The notes under the pieces: model-generated
Database searches by the model: none
What the model was told of the DNA's origin: nothing
Seen by the model: the letters and a program-made list of their open reading frames with translations, nothing else
In this document: positions 35,818 to 46,861 of the stretch, piece after piece
How positions within the stretch are numbered: the stretch's first letter is position 1
Layout of the letters: every line of letters begins with the position of its first letter
Position numbers and translations under genes: made by a program
From: Epichloe hybrida
Lineage: Eukaryota > Ascomycota > Sordariomycetes > Hypocreales > Clavicipitaceae
Length of the DNA: 64,000 nucleotides
Assembly: GCA_019022495.1 (NCBI GenBank)
Contig: JAFEKR010000001.1
Coordinates: forward strand, 1,922,001 to 1,986,000
Direction of reading: 5' to 3'

Positions 35818-36799
35818 TTCGGCGAAGTGTGATGTGTATTGATGTGCCTGAAGTGTTGCGCTAGAATTAAGGTCGGAGCTCCAATCTTGGAAGTGAAAGG
35901 GACTGTCTTGGTGGTGGTAATAATGGAACATTTGAAGTCTTTCTGATGGCAGTGGCCGTGGGAGCCGTGGCCCGTGGCTGGTGGACCGCAGCTCCACAAT
36001 GTTGACCGACGGCTCCGATGTCTGAGGCCAGCACTATTAATTAATTAATAGCCCACCACGGACTAGCCCAGAGCGGACCCAAATCGGCGAGGACATCTGC
36101 ATACTAGGAGACTTGATTCGATGCATATCCACTTCCACTTCGAAACCGTTGAATATGTAGGTTCAGTTCCAAGGTTCGTCATTTCTCATTTGTCATTCGC
36201 TGCCCTTTTGACTGTCAGCCACAACTCTATCTGCGTCTGTGACCACATTGCCAGCATCAAATTTGTCTGCTTACAATTACTACCTGCTTGCCTGCGTGCC
36301 TGCCCCTCGCTGCAGTGTTCCTCGTCACAGACACAGACACAGACACGCAAGCCCCGTGCGCCCTGCTTCGCAACGCCAATTTTCCAACCGATGGAATAAT
36401 GACTCTTTGCTCGCAGCCTGTTCCCGAAGTCACATCTGTCACGGTCAACCTCATCAGCGTCAACGTCTGCGCCAACGCACCAAGTTCTCCAACTAGCGCC
36501 GTCGCTCTGCCGTCCCCATTTTGTACTATCCACAAACTTTTGGCCCGATAGCTGTCGCTCTTTATCACCACCATCCTCGCGCCTGTTCTTTGTCGGGAGA
36601 AACGCGGCCTTTGTCTCGCCAGAACAAGCTTCCTTCACAGCCTTGACTGACGGTAGCAATAGACTCGAATCAGACTCGCGGGAATGACTTATTAGACCAA
36701 GCCAAGGAGAATGGGTGTTGGCGGCGGAACAACATCTGCAGCATCTCACGACCCCGCCATTGAACTTTTGTCTTCACGAAATCAATTTCCCCCCCAAAC
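35818..36799. other. Divergent promoter between the small protein and the 5-phosphatase
   Basis: About 980 bp. It holds an ATTAATTAATTAATAG stretch at about 36036, ACAGAC repeats at about 36328-36350 and Pyr-rich sequence toward 36800. The open frames seen are short and lack features. Confidence 0.6.
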
Positions 36800-39700
36800 A
36801 TGGGGCCACCAGCCAGCGATGGCCCGGATGCCTCATCTATTGTATGTGAACTGTGCTTGAACTCTCATTATTAGCAAAACCCCCCTGCTTCTATGCATAC
36901 TTCTGCTTACACTGTCATCTCGACAGAAACCCGTCTCGTCTCTCCTCGCACGTTTCGAAAATCTAAACCAATCTACACCTCCTGCAACGACGCATAATGC
37001 TCCCTCCAGACCCATCTCGCCCGTGCCTAAGCCTGACAGATTCCGGAACTTCAAGTCTTTGCAAGACCCTTCCTCCTTTCAGAACTCAGCTCCAACTTTA
37101 CCCGTATCGAAATCTGCCGGCATTGCGGCCAGACCTCCTGCGAATCTTACGCAGCTCCAGGCGAACGATACATCAAGTAATACTCGCCATGATGAGGCGC
37201 TCCCGATTCCACATCCGTTTACGCGGACCCCAGCGGCCTCGGATGGCAAACCCGCAGCTTCGGTGATGCCCCCTCCGCCTTCCCTCAAGGTCTTGCCACC
37301 TCAATCACCACCAAAAGCCCAAGGAGGAACGGTGATTGTGGCGGGACCCCAATCACCCTTCTTGGATCCAGCTGCTGCCGCATCACATGAGCTCCCTGGC
37401 GGCTCACCGATACCGATGAAGCTTCCTAGTCGACCTATGACCCCGAATCACCCTCCGTCAGCTCCTCGATCACCTCGACCGGGTTCATCCAGACCGCCGT
37501 CCCCCCCTCCTCCGAGACGATCAGGCGAGCTGAAGCAAGACGGGAAGCTACCTCCCCCCCCACCAGCCCCTCGCTTGGACAGATCGCGAAATATCACACC
37601 CACTTCGTCCACACTTTCTGATGCTTGGAAGACGAAGGAATCTATCAAAGCCGGTATGGCTGATGAGAACTCTCCCTTCAATAGCCCTCCCAGTAGCCCT
37701 GAGATAGAGGCCATCGATGAGGTGCCACCACAACTGCCGATACGGCCAAGACCAGGAACAGGATTAGGCAACCAGCAGAAGGTCACAAAACCTGGCCCTT
37801 CTTCGACCGGTTTCGAACCTCCGCCAGTGCATCACGCAGTAGCTGGCCGGAAGATTGACGGAGGCACAAGTATCAATGGGGTCGCGAAACTCTCGCTTGT
37901 CGCGCAACGCACCGGGGATGACGGATACTCCCATTCCCCAAAGCGTTTGGCCGGTGACTTGCCATCATATGCATACAATGCCAACATCGCGGCCATGGCT
38001 ACGCCTCCGCCGAAGCCTCCCAGACCAGCTCAACGGGGATCGCCCAAATCCAGTAGTGCCCAGTCGTCATCAGCCCCCAGTACACGGCCACAAAAGCCTT
38101 TGACTACCTTTCAGTATCCTACGCCGCCAACGCGAAATCATGGCCCCTCAAAAGTCGTCGAACGTGTTGCAGATAGAGGTTTGGGGACAACCACGTGCCC
38201 TCAGTCCTCTACCAGTCGATCAACTCCGCGATCTGGGTCCCCTGAGGGTCTTGCAGCAAGTTCTGAATCTGTCGATCACGTAAATATCTTTCCAGACAAT
38301 GCAAATGTCAATCGGCGGCCACCGTACGTCAAAAAGGGCTGTTACGAGCTGCAAACCAAGTACGATCCAAAGATATTCGATGTTTGTGGACAGCTGGTCT
38401 GTACGAGCGGCCACCTAACAAGAGTATGGGATGTAGTGGATGGTGATCAGCTTATGAGTCTGTCCCACACTGAAGGAGTCAAAGCCACGTCCGTCGCGTT
38501 CAAGCCTGCGGTAGATCCCGAACACGAGGGCTTTTTCCTATGGATAGGCACGAACATGGGGGAGCTGATGGAAGTTGAAACCGCGACTCAGCGCATCGGG
38601 GAACTCCGGACAGGCGTGCACGGTAAAGCTGACATCACCAACATATATCGCCATTACAATGAACTGTGGTCCTTGGACGAAGTAGGCACACTAAATCTCT
38701 GGATGCCGAGCAGCGATGGTGTACCCAGCCTCAACAGCCAGCCTGTCATTCAAGCAAGTCGAATTCCCAGAGGACATACTTTCTCCATGGTTGTTGGTGA
38801 CGAGCTCTGGCACGCAACAGGTAAACTGATCCGGGTGTTTGAGCCTTCAGCAGACGGGAGCAAACCATTCCAAGTGTTGTTCCGACCACTGTCGGCCGAT
38901 GGGTGTGGCGATGTCAGCGCCGGCACAACGCTGGCTTCAGCTCCAGGCATGGTCTTCTTTGGCCACGTAGATGGTAAAGTGAGCATTTTCTCAACGTCGG
39001 ACTACTCATGTCAAAAGGTCCTCAATGTTAGTTCCTGGAAGGTCAATGGCCTGGCTGGCGTTGGCAACAACATATGGGCTGCCTACAATACGGGCAAGAT
39101 CTGCGTCTACGACACGACTAAGCAGCCCTGGACAACCAAGAAGGAATGGCAGGCACATGAACACTCGGTTCTGAAGATGAAAGCAGATCCGTCAAGCCCG
39201 TATCGGATGGAACGACTACAGGTTCTTTCTCTGGGCGCTGACGGCAAAATCAAAATCTGGGACGGCATGTTGCAAGACAACTGGCTGGAAGACGATCTCA
39301 AGTCTAAAGACATCGATTACTGCGAATTTGAAGAGATCAAAGCCATGGTGTTTACGTGGAATGCCGGTGCTTCAACCCCCCACAGTATGCGTTACTCAGC
39401 CGGCGATGCGAGCTTTTTCAAAAACCTTTTGCAGTCAAGTGGATCACCAGATATTCTTGTCTTTGGATTCCAAGAACTCGTTGATCTAGAAGACAAAACT
39501 GCCACTGCCAAGAGGCTTTTCAAATCGAAGAAGAAGGAAGGCTCTGACCAAGAACGGATGAGCCATCAATATAGAGACTGGAGGGACTTTTTGCTCAAGT
39601 CATTGGATGATTACATGCCCTCGAGCGACCTGTACCATCTTCTCCAGTCATCGCCGCTAGTTGGATTATTCACGTGCGTGTTCGTCAAGTCTAGTCTGCG

Positions 39701-40634
39701 GGATCGGGTTCGAAACCTCAATGCGGCAGAAGTGAAGCGAGGTATGGGAGGTCTGCACGGAAACAAGGGAGCAGTGGCTGTTCGATTCAAAGTAGACGAC
39801 ACATCGCTCTGCTTTGTCAATTGTCATCTAGCTGCGGGACAGTCCCAAGCCAACTCACGTCACAACGACATTGCTGCCATACTGGAAGCAAATCTTTTCC
39901 CAACCGAACGTGATCCAGAAATCCGGTTAGATGCATTTACTGCCGGGGGCGACGGTTCAATGATTCTCGACCACGAACTCTGCATCTTGAACGGCGACCT
40001 CAACTACCGTATCGACACCATGTCGCGCGATACTGTTGTCAAAGCAGTTCAGCAGCAGCAACTTTCAAAACTCCTTGAGCGGGATCAACTCCTTGTCGCC
40101 CGGCGGCGGAATCCTGCATTTCGCTTGCGTGCGTTTGAAGAACTTCCCATTACATTCTCACCAACCTACAAGTACGATGTGGGCACCGACACTTATGACA
40201 CAAGTGAGAAGAGACGCAGCCCCGCATGGTGTGATCGGCTACTCTACCGCGGGCAAGGCCGTGTTCGACAGCTCGACTACACAAGACATGAAGTCCGAGT
40301 CAGCGATCACCGCCCTGTGACCGGAAGCTTTCGCTTGTGGGTGAAGAAGGTAGATCCGAGAGGAAGAGCAAAAGCTTGGATGGAAAGTCAGCAGCGATTC
40401 GAAGCTGTCCATTCACAAATTGTTGCTAACGAGAAGTAAGTCACGCCTCAGAGCTCACCTATACTATGCATCTTTGACGGACAGTCTTTCTAACGGCCAC
40501 TTCCGGTTTTACTCAGATTGGCGTATCTCGTAGATACCTGTGGGTTCGATGAAGCCACAAGTAAATCCCTTGCTAAAGAACGACCATCGCAAAGGGTCCG
40601 CCGGAGCCCTAGCAGAGCCAGACACGGTTATTAA
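36800..40634 (+). CDS. Inositol polyphosphate 5-phosphatase with N-terminal propeller domain
   Basis: Removes the 5-phosphate from PI(4,5)P2 or related phosphoinositides. Exons 36800-36841, 36927-40435 and 40517-40634 give 1222 aa. The short first exon (GTATGT donor) and last exon (NEK then LAYLVDTCGFDEATS) are inferred by frame; without the last exon the frame would end at 40439 just past a perfect GTAAGT donor. The first about 480 residues are Pro/Ser-rich with PPPP motifs suited to SH3 partners. About 483-796 is a WD40-like propeller (CTSGHLTRVWDVVDGDQLMSL, LGADGKIKIWDGML). About 821-1153 is the catalytic domain: FTWNAG, FGFQELVDLEDK, NCHLAAGQ, LNGDLNYRID, PAWCDRLLYRG, VSDHRPVTGSF. All the signature residues are present, so it should be active. 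Propeller plus 5-phosphatase layouts are also known in plants. Confidence 0.92.
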
Positions 40635-43600
40635 AAGGGCAACATGTCTTATTGTTGAAGCGAATTTTCTTTTTCCTGTTGTTCATATCAAGAGCGAGGG
40701 TCTCGTAACAGACTCAAGGTATATACGTATACACACACACGTGGCACAGCGACAAGCATGGAGATGCGATTCCCCTTCATGCTTTTCCTTTTCATTTCTC
40801 TTTCCTAATCGCCTGTTTTGCAAGTGCCCTCTCCTTCACGCCCGGTGGCAGAGTGAGAAAAAGGACGCAAACATATCGTTGCGGATTTGGAAGGGAAGCA
40901 ATGGCGGATTGAATGGACAAAGGACGGGTCGGGAATGGGGGCGTTGTGATGGGACACGATGGAACACGATGGAACCACCCTGAAATGAATGACGCTATTT
41001 ACACGCATCTACACATTGCACCCCAGTATTCCGCACCTGCCTCCGGAGTATTGTGCACGAGGCAACCGGGGACATTGCAACTACCAACAGACCAACAGCA
41101 CCCGTACTACAAGGTCACAACCCCTGTCGTGATTTCTTCAACGAGTGTGAAAGACCTGCGCGTGCGCAAATAAGGATATAATCATGGTGCCACTGATTCT
41201 GTGATTTTCCTTCTGCTCTTGCTTCATTGACTGGACTGCAGGGGCCATGTACTTCACCTTGTCTGCCCATGGACTATAACTCACAAGGAACTATTGGTAT
41301 ATTGGGTCTTGGGAAGGATAGCTTCGTCATTCTCCCCCCGCAAAGGAGAACATTGCTATTCTCGGTCGGTTTGGAAAACCCTGCTCCTGGCGCGGCGGGT
41401 ATCGACATGTCTAATTGGCACGAGTACCCTGTCCGCCTGGTGGATGGTTGCAAACTGAACCACAAATTTCCTGGTTGGACAATTCGATTCAACGACGTCC
41501 TAGATGCAGATGTGCTGCATGACTGCACTTACCGAGCTGTTGGAGATGGGCGATTGGCGTAACTTGGGCGGACGGTTCAGACGAGATGTAGGTCGTCGTC
41601 CTGTTCGTGGGAAAACATCAATTTATTTACACGACATCATCATTGGCTAATAGTCTTTTTCCTGTAGAAGAATAATCAACCCAGGATCCATGCACCCGAT
41701 GAAATGTCAGCCTCGCACCCTGCAGTCGAGTACCAGTTTTCAGTTTTCTCGCAGACCATCTCCTCCCATTCAACGCCTCGACAAGCAACTGAGACTATTC
41801 ATGGCCCCTGACAGATACCCCGACGCCGTTGATGGTTTGTTGGACCCTGGAAAGTCCCAGCCAGTACGAGACATATCTTCCTTTGACGAGGCCGCCTTGG
41901 TGTCAGTTGCGTTCCTCACACACTACTTAATGCCAGCAACGTCATCTGCCTCATGGTTAGCCGGTCGCTCGTCCTGACAGACCTTGAGGCTAGAAAATCA
42001 CCTCTATTGAACACTCGCGTCTGCATGATTTCGCATTTTGGAAACTATTATTGGGAAGGCACATGGTAGAAGCGACTCACTGCCGCTCTGGGGTCTTCTC
42101 CTCGACCTGTCGCACTCGCCACACTCTATGATTTGCGGTATTGCACACAGAATTTCAAAAGAGGCTAGAAAGAATGGCCACGTTTCACAAATCCTGGATC
42201 CTTCGAACTGCGCCATGTTCCCATAGAGTATGAGAGACACGATCGTGGCCGAGATTGCAAAGACCTACAAGGAGCAGATGTGCGAGATGGCCGACTTTGC
42301 GCCGGCGATCAAAGCATCATCAGAGGGTCTTGAGGGGCCAGGTAGTAAAACTCCTCCGCCTGGAAGAATAGTCGGCAATGCATTGAACCCGCCGAATTGG
42401 ACTGACGCTGGGGTCAACTCTCTTTTGACACTGGGGCCCGACTACGAGGGCAGATGCGGGATTATGGCCAAGTTATTCATTTTGGTCTTGGACTTCTGTC
42501 ATGGAGTAACTGCGCGCATGTTGTGAGCAGTCTCGATGCGCACGGAACGGGAGACTCGCCTTGTTTGTTATTGGTTTATTGTATCACCGAAAACTGACTG
42601 TGTGTATTATAGACTTATGAACCTTCAAGATCTTCACCAATCGACCCTCTTATTTGACCCGGCTCCATCTTCCATCAAACGCAGTAAAGTGTAGACATGT
42701 TGCTTGGTATTCCTGATTTTTGTCTGTCGTCGTACGACGCTGTCGCAGTCCCTCATTTCAGTCGTCCAACATGACTTCCCTGCAAACAAGACCCTGGCCC
42801 GCCTAATTTTTCCAGAAAATCAATCAGCAATCGTTCCCTTTTCACCATCTTGCCTCATGTGTATAGGAACGTAACGTACCAGCACAAAAGTGCAGCATGC
42901 CGGACAACTGAAAGAAACGGTGCAACAAGCCATTAGGTTATTATGGAGAGAATGGTATGAAACAGCCGGCCATTGGTACGATTGCAGAAACGGGCATCCG
43001 GTACGTTTTTCCAGTTCTACATGTATTTGGCGTTGAAACTACAACAACATCAACAATGTGGAATGCCTGCCGATGGAAGAGGCGCGCTGTCCTGAATGCG
43101 GAGCGCCCATCGCCCATCGCCCATCGGAGGATCGGATCATCGCAGCTCGCTGGGGTCACACGTGCGCAAGACAGGCAGGGATTGAGCCAGACAAATGACG
43201 CGTGGCACGTGACATATCCCCTATATTAGAACAGCTTTAGTTTTATATCGTAACAATAAGATTACAAAAAAGTAGTATCATATGATCTTATACACTAGGA
43301 TAGCTCTCTTTTTAAGATGTATATTAGCTTAATTAAAAAACAAGGAATAATAAGGGGTCCCGCATAGTCGCCGTGGCGAATGAGACTCGTTTCGAGATTA
43401 CTAAGGACCCCCCCTCCCCTCCCTCCTCCCCCCCCTTTTTTTTTTTTTTTTTTACCGAAAAGGGGTCCAGTTCTTCAAGTGGGAGCTAAAGAAGTTATTG
43501 AGGGGGCTTGTTGTCTTGCAGAAAGGTGTTGTTATGCGGTGAATCGTCGTGCCCGAAAATGGCGATGCCAGATAAGTTCAATGGCGGAGCAAAGCACAAC

Positions 43601-43959
43601 CTGAAGTGACCAACCAGCCTGGCATGGCATGAATGAAGTCACTGGTGCCCCACATGCTCCAAATGACTTCTTTCCTTTGCTGCAGCCCTTCTCCTATTCC
43701 TGATGAATCCCCATCAAGGATTCAAGACAGGAACAACTATTCGCAGAAATACATCTTGAACCCATTGCAAATCAGTCATCTTCTCTTTCATTCTTATTCC
43801 ACGCGGCGATCGCATAAAGAAAAACGTCTCGTCGTCTCCCATTGGCCAGAAAGGGCGTTGCTTACGCACCATCTCCAAACAATCTCTTTGACTCGAAACC
43901 TCATCTCTACCCCAACCAACCCACTGTCTGGAACCTCACAAAAACCACAACCGCCCAGC
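40635..43959. other. 3.3 kb gene-poor region between 5-phosphatase and Sec14-like gene
   Basis: Apart from the possible remnant at 41272-42526, no gene is supported. 42530-43200 shows nothing recognised. 43220-43370 is strongly AT-rich and may be RIP-altered. A C-rich then T-rich homopolymer block lies at 43408-43453. From about 43633 an open frame runs into the Sec14-like gene, but this part is probably leader. Confidence 0.55.
41272..42526 (+). pseudogene. Unrecognised broken coding region
   Basis: Three protein-like stretches lie in a row. The first is 41272-41562, about 96 residues from ATG, including GIDMSNWHEYPVRLVDGC. The second is 41690-41977. The third is 42038-42526, which has one in-frame TAG at 42224-42226 between NCAMFP and SMRDTIVAEIAKTYKEQ. 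The composition is protein-like (mixed hydrophobic and charged, few low-complexity runs). I cannot join them with good splice sites, though CCCATAG at 42226 could be an acceptor. I do not recognise a family. It may be a decayed gene, an intact multi-exon gene that I cannot resolve, or chance. Confidence 0.35.
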
Positions 43960-45253
43960 ATGCCAAGCACACAAGACTCTTCACCTCGCAAAACGCCCTT
44001 CGAGGCCCCCACACCATCCAGCGTGCCCGAGCCTCGCGCAGAACTCACGCCCGACCAAGAAACCAAGTACGAGACTCTGTTAGACAAGGCCCGGGCCTTC
44101 ACGGAGATCACCTGCCCGACCAAGGAGCACAAGGGGAAATCCGGGCCCATGAATGAACGAGAAAGAGCCTGGCTCACACGTGAATGTCTGCTTCGCTATC
44201 TCCGCGCAACAAACTGGATCGTCAAGGAGTCGGAGCAACGCCTCCTTGATACACTGGCGTGGCGTCGTGAATACGGCATCGATGACTTCACGCCCGAGTA
44301 CATCTCTCCGGAGCAGGAGACGGGCAAGCAGATTATAGTTGGGTTCGACAAGCAGGGTCGTCCGTGTCAGTACTTGAATCCCGGGCGGCAGAACACGGAC
44401 CCCAGTCCTCGGCAGATTCATCACTTGTTCTACATGGTGGAGCGGGTGACGGATCTGATGCCCCCGGGCGTGGAGAAGCTGAATCTCATGATCAATTTCA
44501 AACCTAGTAAGCATAGGCAGAATACGACCGAGCCGGTGTCGACGGCGAGGGAGGTATTGCGCATTCTGCAGAATCATTATCCCGAAAGGCTGGGCAAGGC
44601 CCTGATCATCAATGGTAGGTTTGCGCACTCATTATCATATCTGGCCCCTCTGTGTACCTTGTTTTGTTTGAGAGTATGTTTTGCTCTCTTGCACCACATC
44701 CCAACCACAGCCGAGTGGTTGATTTGCTCTGAATTACCCAGACACTGACTTGTCATGTTGTGTAGTCCCCTGGTTTGTATGGGGCTTCTTCAAGATCGTC
44801 AAACCCTTCATGCACCCCGTTACCCGCGAGAAGCTCAAGTTCAACGAGGATATGAAGCAGTTTGTTCCCGCCGAGCAGCTTTGGAGCACCGACTGGAACG
44901 GCGACATGGACTTTGAATACGACCACTCCGCCTACTGGCCTGCACTTAATGCCATGTGTCAACTGAGGCGGGAGCAGCGCATGACTAGATGGACAGCCGC
45001 GGGAAGCCAGATCGGCGAGTCGGAGGATTATTTGGCTGGCGGCACGGATGTGAGTGTGAACGGTTTCGTATTTTCGTCTGCGTCTACGTCTACGTCCGCG
45101 TCTACATCTGTGTCCGCCTCTGCTGCTCCTACTGTTGCTGTCTCGGCAGAGGGAGAAAGAGATCCGGGAGAGGTGGATGTCGTACAGGAGAAGCTGGCTG
45201 GAGCCACGTTGGAGAATGTGCAGAGCAAACCCGCGGAGGTAAGTCCTGCGTAG
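43960..45253 (+). CDS. Sec14/CRAL-TRIO phosphatidylinositol-transfer protein, Pdr16/Sfh3-like
   Basis: Exons 43960-44614 and 44766-45253 give 380 aa; the donor is GTAGGT and the acceptor TGTAG, with frame kept at LIIN then VPWFVWGFF. It has a CRAL-TRIO N-terminal helix region (about 65-105) and lipid-binding domain (about 115-270). The stretches RQIHHLFYMVERVTDLMP, REVLRILQNHYPERLGKALI, PFMHPVTREKLKF and FEYDHSAYWPAL are close in pattern to yeast Pdr16, which binds PI and sterol at ER and lipid droplets. The C-terminal about 75 residues are Ser/Ala/Thr/Val-rich and not conserved. ATG 43960 matches the domain start and context (CAGCATGCC); an in-frame ATG at 43633 would add a Ser-rich leader of doubtful reality. 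Just before the stop, GAGGTAAGTCC is a good donor, so a further 3' exon is possible. Confidence 0.88.
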
Positions 45254-46861
45254 ATTCCCCTCCGTTGGTTGTTTGGAAACCTTGTTCTTTTTGCATTCAT
45301 CGGCTCTCCGGTCCTTTCATCTTGCATCGCATATGATCACTACATGAGAATCGCCTGCGCACAGCCTACATAACCATTAATAGAATATATCCCCGTAGCA
45401 ATATCTGCCATGATCCGACCTTTGCTGTAGAGTTTAGTAATCGGTTGTCTGCACCAAAATCGTCCGTTTCCGTCGACATCGTTTCGGCATGCGATTGTTC
45501 ACGGCCCAAAACCTGGACCGCTTCTCAAAACCTGGACCGCTTCTGCAAACCTCAGGCATCATGGCCCCCCAACATTACCAAGATCGCTTCTCGTCATGGG
45601 TGGCGCACCACATGCAGCCAGCATGTTGGTCCGCCAATGATCAAGATACACTTTTTGTACAGTTTTTATACACTTTTCACCCCCAATCATCAACGCGAGG
45701 GAACCACAGCTTTGAAGTGTGCCTAACCTTTGCAAACACGTGCTACCTGACCCCCAATCATCTGGACAGGATGCCTCGCCAAGCGTTGAGTCATACGCGG
45801 CGGCAACACAGCAGCAGCAGGGCACTTGGAACCATTCCTTTGGGTTTTCTGGCCAGGTAAGGCAGTGGGCACCTTGTTACCAGGTACACTTTACGCTACT
45901 AACAATGCGCCTCGGTAAAAAATAAAAAAAACCCAGGTGCCCAATAGAAAGATGCAAGGCGCCGGTTGGTCGTGATGGACAGGTTACATTGCAGCCGGGA
46001 CCCGCCTGCTGGTCAGTGGTGGTTGGAGCAAGTGGCTGATCTGATCTGATTCATCTGAACAAGGAATGTCCTGTTGCTGATTGCATGCCCCAAATTTGTG
46101 CTCCGTACTCCGTGCTACGGCGGGGGAGGACCTGCAAGACAAACTTAACGTGCCCAAATGAATGATGTTATCGTCTCACGGCATGACGGAAACTTTCTTC
46201 ACTGTTGAGGCTGGTTTACTCGAACATTCCTGTATGCCTGCCGTCTTCAATCGTGAATAGATGAGCCTATACTCCGTATTGCCGTCTCCCGTTGGTTTGA
46301 AAAGAAGCTGAGCTGTGGAAGATGCCATGCCATGTGAGGCGCAGAGCTGCATCATGCGCTGGTCCATGTGACCCTTGTCCAATTCAAAGGTCTACGTATG
46401 TAGAGATATTCACGCTAGTGTGTCCTGCCAATCTTTGTTGCTCAGTCATGCGTTAGTCGGAGACGACAAGGTACCAACCACTGCGCTAAAAGCAAACTAA
46501 TGCGTTGCGTCGCGTCGCGTTGCGTTGCTAGTAGATGCCTAGATGCCATGACTTGCGTGCAAGCTACGCCACTTGCTTGGCCTTTTGTTGGTTCCCGAAT
46601 GGCTGCGTGAATTGAAGAATTTGGAGGATAGAAATGCGAGACTTCATAAGCTCGCTCACACCTCACCTGCACAGCTGCCCACTTGGAAAGTTCTTTCCCA
46701 AATTGCCAGTGCTGGCAGTGCTGGCACCTGTTGACACTGCACGGTGCCAGCCGCCCGTAACCTTCCCCGCAACACCCAAAACAGCTTTTCTTCGTCTTAA
46801 ATAATTTGAGCTCTCCTCCCAGCAGACCGAGAACCGCCTCTCTCTCCATCTCAAAATCGGC
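45254..46861. other. 1.6 kb intergenic region
   Basis: No gene is supported. It contains a short tandem duplication AAACCTGGACCGCTTCT near 45508-45545, TACTCCGTA at 46270-46278 and GCGTCGCGTTGCGTTGC-type repeats near 46503-46530. The open frame at 45489-45860 has no recognised features. Confidence 0.55.

Noticed and set aside
43220..43370. AT-rich stretch as a transposon remnant
   Set aside because: Composition suggests RIP or an old insertion, but no terminal repeats or coding remains are visible, so no element is claimed.
43633..43959. N-terminal extension of the Sec14-like protein from ATG 43633
   Set aside because: In frame but not protein-like for this family and CT-rich as a leader; ATG 43960 has better context and fits the domain start.
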